Notes under the pieces: generated by a model
Seen by the model: the letters and a program-made list of their open reading frames with translations, nothing else
Told to the model about the DNA's origin: nothing
The model's database searches: none
In this document: positions 60,815 to 64,000 of the stretch, piece after piece
How positions within the stretch are numbered: the first letter of the stretch is position 1
Layout: each line of letters starts with the position of its first letter
DNA from: CAWAQA01 sp963784065
Lineage (GTDB): Bacteria > Acidobacteriota > Vicinamibacteria > Vicinamibacterales > UBA2999
Direction of reading: 5' to 3'
DNA: 64,000 nt
NCBI GenBank assembly: GCA_963784065.1
Contig: CAWAQA010000005.1
Coordinates: 186,001-250,000 of the forward strand
Translations under genes and position numbers: made by a program

Positions 60815-61731
60815 AGACGCACGCCGCGGCGGTGGCGTCGGTGCCGGCGGCCGGCGAGCGCGTGCAGCACGCGAGCCGCACGGCGGATTTCCTCGCGCTG
60901 ACCAAGCCGCGCCTCAATCTGCTGGTCCTCGTCACGACGCTGGCCGGCGTCTACCTCGCGTCGCCGGACGGCGTCCCGCTGCCGCTGCTCATCCACACGC
61001 TCGTGGGCACGGCTCTCGTCGCCGGAGGTGCGGCCGCGCTCAACCAGGTGCTGGAGCGCGAGACGGACAGCCTGATGCGGCGCACGAGCGGCCGCCCGCT
61101 GCCGGGCCGCCGGCTGCGCGTGGCAGAAGGCGCGTGGTTTGGCGCGCTGCTGTCGACTGCCGGCATCGCCGAGCTGGCGATTCGCGTCAATGCGCTCTCG
61201 GCCGCCGTCGCCGCGCTCACGCTCGCGAGCTACGTGTTCGTCTACACGCCGATGAAACGCCGCAGCTCGCTGTCGACGCTGGTCGGCGCCATTCCAGGGG
61301 CGCTGCCGCCCGTGATCGGGTGGGTGGCGGTGACCGGATCGATCACGCTGCCGGCGCTCGTCCTCTTCGGCATCCAGTTCTTCTGGCAGATGCCGCACTT
61401 CCTGGCGATCGCGTGGATGTATCGCGACGATTACGCCGCCGCCGGTATCCCGCTGCTTCCGGTCATCGAGCCGGACGGCCGGCGGACCGGACAGCAGGCG
61501 CTGTTGTACGCCGCGGCGCTCTGGCCCGTGAGCCTGATGCCGGCGCTGGTCGGGCTCGCCGGCGCCTCGTACAGCGTGGTGGCAACGGCGCTCGGCGTGG
61601 TGTTCATCGCGCTCGCGGCGCTGTTCGCGCAGCATCGATCGATGGCAACGGCCCGGCGGCTGTTCCTGTTCTCCATCACATACCTGCCGCTGCTCTGGGG
61701 CGCGCTCGTCGCCGATCGGCTCTGGCTGTGA
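60811..61731 (+). CDS. ctaB: Protoheme IX farnesyltransferase (heme O synthase)
   Basis: An intact 306-residue UbiA-family prenyltransferase. The first Asp-rich site is GGAAALNQVLERETDSLMRR and the second is WMYRDDYAAAGIPLLPVIEP. TKPRLNLLVLVTTLAGVYLA begins helix 1 and YVFVYTPMKRRSSLSTLVGA is the conserved central block. It farnesylates heme B to heme O in the inner membrane, the step before CtaA. It is coupled to ctaA by a 4-nt overlap. Confidence 0.93.
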   Translation: MKTHAAAVASVPAAGERVQHASRTADFLALTKPRLNLLVLVTTLAGVYLASPDGVPLPLLIHTLVGTALVAGGAAALNQVLERETDSLMRRTSGRPLPGRRLRVAEGAWFGALLSTAGIAELAIRVNALSAAVAALTLASYVFVYTPMKRRSSLSTLVGAIPGALPPVIGWVAVTGSITLPALVLFGIQFFWQMPHFLAIAWMYRDDYAAAGIPLLPVIEPDGRRTGQQALLYAAALWPVSLMPALVGLAGASYSVVATALGVVFIALAALFAQHRSMATARRLFLFSITYLPLLWGALVADRLWL

Positions 61732-61736
61732 AAGTC

Positions 61737-61862
61737 GAGCCGGCAGAGGCAGCTGGCAGCCGGCGTGTTCGTCACGGCGCGCAACGGGGTGAAGACGCAG
61801 CGCCATCCGCTCCGCCGCGGCGAACCGCGCGACTCCCCGCTGCCGGCTGCGCGCTGCGGCCA
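61737..61862. repeat. Two short heptanucleotide arrays, units AGCCGGC and GCTGCGC
   Basis: GAGCCGG, CAGAGGC, AGCTGGC, AGCCGGC at 61737-61764, and GCTGCCG, GCTGCGC, GCTGCGG at 61839-61859. They frame the 140-bp gap between ctaB and the DUF420 gene and are roughly complementary, so the gap could fold on itself. Confidence 0.65.
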
Positions 61863-61872
61863 TCGTGCAGTG

Positions 61873-62289
61873 ATGAGCATCACCGACCTTCCCGCCCTCA
61901 ACGCGACGCTCAACGCCGCCTCGGCGCTCTTCCTGCTGTGCGGATACACGGCAATCCGTCGCGGCAGGCGTGCGCTCCACAAGAAGTGCATGCTGGGCGC
62001 GCTGACGGCGTCGGCGCTCTTCCTCACCTCGTACGTCATCTACCACGCCAACACGGGATCGCGTCCCTTCGAGGGGCAGGGCGGCATCCGCTTCGTGTAC
62101 TTCGCGATCCTGATCACGCACGTCGTGCTGGCGGCGGCGATCCTGCCGCTGGCGCTGGTCACGACCGCTCGCGGCCTGCGCTCGCAGTTCGACCGCCACG
62201 TCCGCATCGCGCGATGGACACTGCCGGTCTGGCTCTACGTCTCGGTGACCGGCGTCGTCATCTATCTGATGCTGTACCGCCTGTACTAA
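61873..62289 (+). CDS. DUF420 membrane protein, CtaM-like
   Basis: A 138-residue, four-helix protein: LPALNATLNAASALFLLCGY, HKKCMLGALTASALFLTSYV, FAILITHVVLAAAILPLALV and RWTLPVWLYVSVTGVVIYLM, with conserved His in ALHKKCM, YHANTGS and THVVLA. DUF420 proteins such as B. subtilis CtaM (YozB) are needed for caa3 oxidase assembly. The context after ctaA and ctaB supports that. The ATG at 61873 is chosen because the helix pattern starts here; the open frame extends upstream through a repeat. Confidence 0.87.
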   Translation: MSITDLPALNATLNAASALFLLCGYTAIRRGRRALHKKCMLGALTASALFLTSYVIYHANTGSRPFEGQGGIRFVYFAILITHVVLAAAILPLALVTTARGLRSQFDRHVRIARWTLPVWLYVSVTGVVIYLMLYRLY

Positions 62290-62346
62290 GGCGCGTAGCC
62301 GGAAGCCAGGCGGCCTGGGCTAAGATATGGGCGCAGGAGAGAACCC

Positions 62347-63000
62347 ATGCGAGGTCTGAAGATCATCGCCGCCGCGCTGATGACGCTCGGAATCGCGGCG
62401 CCCGCTGCCGCCCAGGGGCGCGTGATGGGCGTTGTCCAGGACACCAACGGCCGGCCCATCAAGGGGGCCATCATCCGCGCCGCGAATCCGGACACGTCCT
62501 CGCGCGAGTGGACGGCCGCCACCGACGACAAGGGGCGTTTCGTCCTGCTCGGGCTTCGCATCGGCCCCAACTGGAAGTTCATCGCGGAAGCTCCCGGGTT
62601 CTTCGCGACGGAGCGCATCGACCAGGTGCGCACCAACTTCGGGCCGCCTTTGACCTTCGCCATGCGGCCCGACCCGGGTCCGCTGCCGGGTGCCCTGGTG
62701 AAGGACATCCAGGAGCAACTCACCGCGGCCAATGCGCTGCGCGACGAGGGCCGGCACGATCAGGCGCTCGCCGCGTATCAGTCGATTCACTCCCGGAACC
62801 CGAAGCTGACCAGCCTGAACCTCGTCATTGCGGACGTCTATCGGCAGAAGGCCGATGGTGAACGCGACGCCGCGGCGCGCCAGGCGCTGCTCGAGCGTGC
62901 GTCCGCGGCCTACGACGAAGTCCTGAAGACCGACGCCGACAACGAGCACGCGAAGGCTGAGCTGGCGGTCGTCAGGGCCTCTCTTAACGAGCTGAAGTAG
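62347..63000 (+). CDS. Exported carboxypeptidase-regulatory/TPR protein
   Basis: An intact 217-residue protein. Signal: LKIIAAALMTLGIAAPAAAQ. Then a carboxypeptidase-regulatory domain (GVVQDTNGRPIKGAIIRAAN, DDKGRFVLLGLRIGPNWKF) and two TPR-like units (AANALRDEGRHDQALAAYQS, LLERASAAYDEVLKTDADNE). AGGAGA precedes the ATG and TAAGAT at 62321 may be the -10. It is a periplasmic scaffold of unknown partner, 5 nt ahead of the sulfatase-fold gene. Confidence 0.82.
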   Translation: MRGLKIIAAALMTLGIAAPAAAQGRVMGVVQDTNGRPIKGAIIRAANPDTSSREWTAATDDKGRFVLLGLRIGPNWKFIAEAPGFFATERIDQVRTNFGPPLTFAMRPDPGPLPGALVKDIQEQLTAANALRDEGRHDQALAAYQSIHSRNPKLTSLNLVIADVYRQKADGERDAAARQALLERASAAYDEVLKTDADNEHAKAELAVVRASLNELK

Positions 63001-63005
63001 TCCAC

Positions 63006-64000
63006 GTGCCTGCGCCAGGCCGCCGCTGGCAGGCCGTCCTGATCGTCGTCCTGTTCTTTGTCGCGGTGGCGGCTGCCGCCTTCACCGGATGGCAGTACGC
63101 GCGAGAATCGCCGCCGCACCAGGGGCCGATCGTTCTCATCTCGGCTGACAACCTCCCGGCCGACCGGCTGTCGCCTTACGGTGGGGCCGGGACGGAGACG
63201 CCCGCCATCGACGCCCTGGCCGGCGACGGCGTCGTGTTCGATCGGGCGTACGCGCACTCGCCGCAGACGCTGCCCTCCCACGCCTCGATCCTTTCCGGCC
63301 AGCTCCCCTTCGAGCATGGCGTCCGCGACGACGCGGGGTTTGCCATGAAGGAGGAGGCGCGGACGCTCGCCGAGCTGTTGCGGAACCGCGGCTTCAATAC
63401 GGGCGCCGCAGTCTCGACCTTCCTGCTGCGGCGCGAGTCCGGCGTCGCGCAGGGCTTCTCGTTCTTCGACGCGGAACTGCCGGCGCACCCCGGCGACGGC
63501 GGGCCGGTGACCGCGCGCGACTCGGCGCAGACGATCGACGCGGCAGAACGCTGGATGCGCATGCAGGACGACCAGCGATTCCTGCTCTTCGTGCAGGTGG
63601 ACGACACGGCGGCAGACGAGGCGGTTGCCCGCGTCGTGCAGGAGCTGAAGGAGCGCGACCTGTACGACAAGGCGACGATTTTCCTGGTCGGCGATCACGG
63701 CGACGAGCAGGCCGTGCCGTCGCTCGCCGACACCTCGCTGCACGTTCCGCTCATCGTCAAGCAGCCGGACAGCGAGGGCGCTGGACGCCGTGTCGTCGCG
63801 CCGGTGCAGCACATCGATCTGCTGCCGACGATTCTCGATCTGGTGCGCGCGCCGATTCCGTCCGGCATCCGCGGGCGATCGCTGCGCTCGACGCTGGACG
63901 ACGAGGACGCGACGGTTCCGGAGCAGCCGATCTACGCGGAATCGCTGGCGGCGTACTTCCGTCTCGGCGGCCACGCCGTCTACGGCCTGACGATCGGGGC
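63006..64000 (+). CDS. Membrane-anchored sulfatase/alkaline phosphatase-fold protein (C-terminus outside window)
   Basis: Open from a GTG at 63006 to the window end (331 codons). One N-terminal membrane helix (QAVLIVVLFFVAVAAAAFTG) precedes a sulfatase-type domain: VLISADNLPADRLSPYGGAG, SPQTLPSHASILSGQLPFEH, FLVGDHGDEQAVPSL, HVPLIVKQPDS and HIDLLPTILDL. The nucleophile site that is Cys or Ser in true sulfatases is Thr in TLPSH, so it is more likely a phosphatase or phosphoglycerol/phosphoethanolamine transferase-like enzyme. It is coupled to the TPR protein, only 5 nt after its stop; such TPR-sulfatase pairs are common in acidobacteria. Confidence 0.83.
   Translation, partial: MPAPGRRWQAVLIVVLFFVAVAAAAFTGWQYARESPPHQGPIVLISADNLPADRLSPYGGAGTETPAIDALAGDGVVFDRAYAHSPQTLPSHASILSGQLPFEHGVRDDAGFAMKEEARTLAELLRNRGFNTGAAVSTFLLRRESGVAQGFSFFDAELPAHPGDGGPVTARDSAQTIDAAERWMRMQDDQRFLLFVQVDDTAADEAVARVVQELKERDLYDKATIFLVGDHGDEQAVPSLADTSLHVPLIVKQPDSEGAGRRVVAPVQHIDLLPTILDLVRAPIPSGIRGRSLRSTLDDEDATVPEQPIYAESLAAYFRLGGHAVYGLTIG

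Overview
The window is GC-rich (roughly 68-70% by eye). Its gene content points to an uncultured Acidobacteriota, most likely Vicinamibacteria-like. The signs are three TonB-dependent receptors (two of them Oar-like with a carboxypeptidase-regulatory N-terminus), two VWFA-related proteins of the type common in acidobacteria, a PD40-type propeller protein, Tat-exported and lipoprotein hydrolases, and heme A synthesis genes. This placement is inference from gene content; there is no rRNA. The sequence looks like a draft assembly. About twenty otherwise normal genes are broken by about fifty one-base frameshifts that lie between well conserved blocks, mostly in the first 45 kb. I annotate those as single genes and give the approximate shift positions.

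Layout. 0-6.4 kb: ferredoxin fragment, GlcG/HbpS protein, MatC-like carboxylate carrier, MHS-family symporter, and an operon of a Tat-exported ThDP enzyme with a diheme cytochrome c. 6.5-13 kb: M1 aminopeptidase lipoprotein, PD40 propeller protein, PhoD phosphatase coupled to an Fsr-like transporter. 13-17.7 kb: minus-strand operon of a small Cys-rich exported protein, an Oar-like receptor and a BNR/sialidase-like protein. 17.9-25.6 kb: LmbE/PIG-L protein coupled to an M19 dipeptidase, a GH5-like hydrolase, a DesK/NarL-type two-component pair and a DUF2306-like membrane protein. 25.7-37.6 kb: VWFA-TPR protein, MFS transporter, double-domain M16 peptidase, swivel-first aconitase-family enzyme, polyphosphate kinase, small membrane protein. 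37.8-47.2 kb: second Oar-like receptor, DinB protein, CHASE hybrid kinase, amidohydrolase, quinone oxidoreductase, DsbA-like protein with an ABM monooxygenase. 47.2-53.1 kb: BtuB-like receptor, VWFA protein coupled to frataxin CyaY, proline racemase-family enzyme, two exported or membrane proteins of unknown function. 53.1-55.7 kb: a decayed accessory island at tRNA-Glu(CUC) with remnants of gamma-glutamyltransferase, a GIY-YIG nuclease and an ATP-dependent DNA ligase, plus a PIN-domain gene split by an 816-bp insert that carries a methyltransferase. 55.7-64 kb: a GT39-like membrane glycosyltransferase, then a run of M23 peptidase, cupredoxin-like lipoprotein, heme A synthase, heme O synthase, DUF420, TPR protein and a sulfatase-fold protein running off the end.

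The most unusual non-gene signal is in the intergenic DNA. A family of about fifteen 18-22 bp hairpins keeps the loop (TGAA/TTCA) while both stem arms change together; most sit between convergent genes and some supply stop codons. A second signal is a set of strictly 7-nt periodic arrays of different units in nearly a dozen gaps. Several genes without a Shine-Dalgarno site have a -10-like hexamer 6-8 nt before the start codon, which suggests leaderless transcripts.
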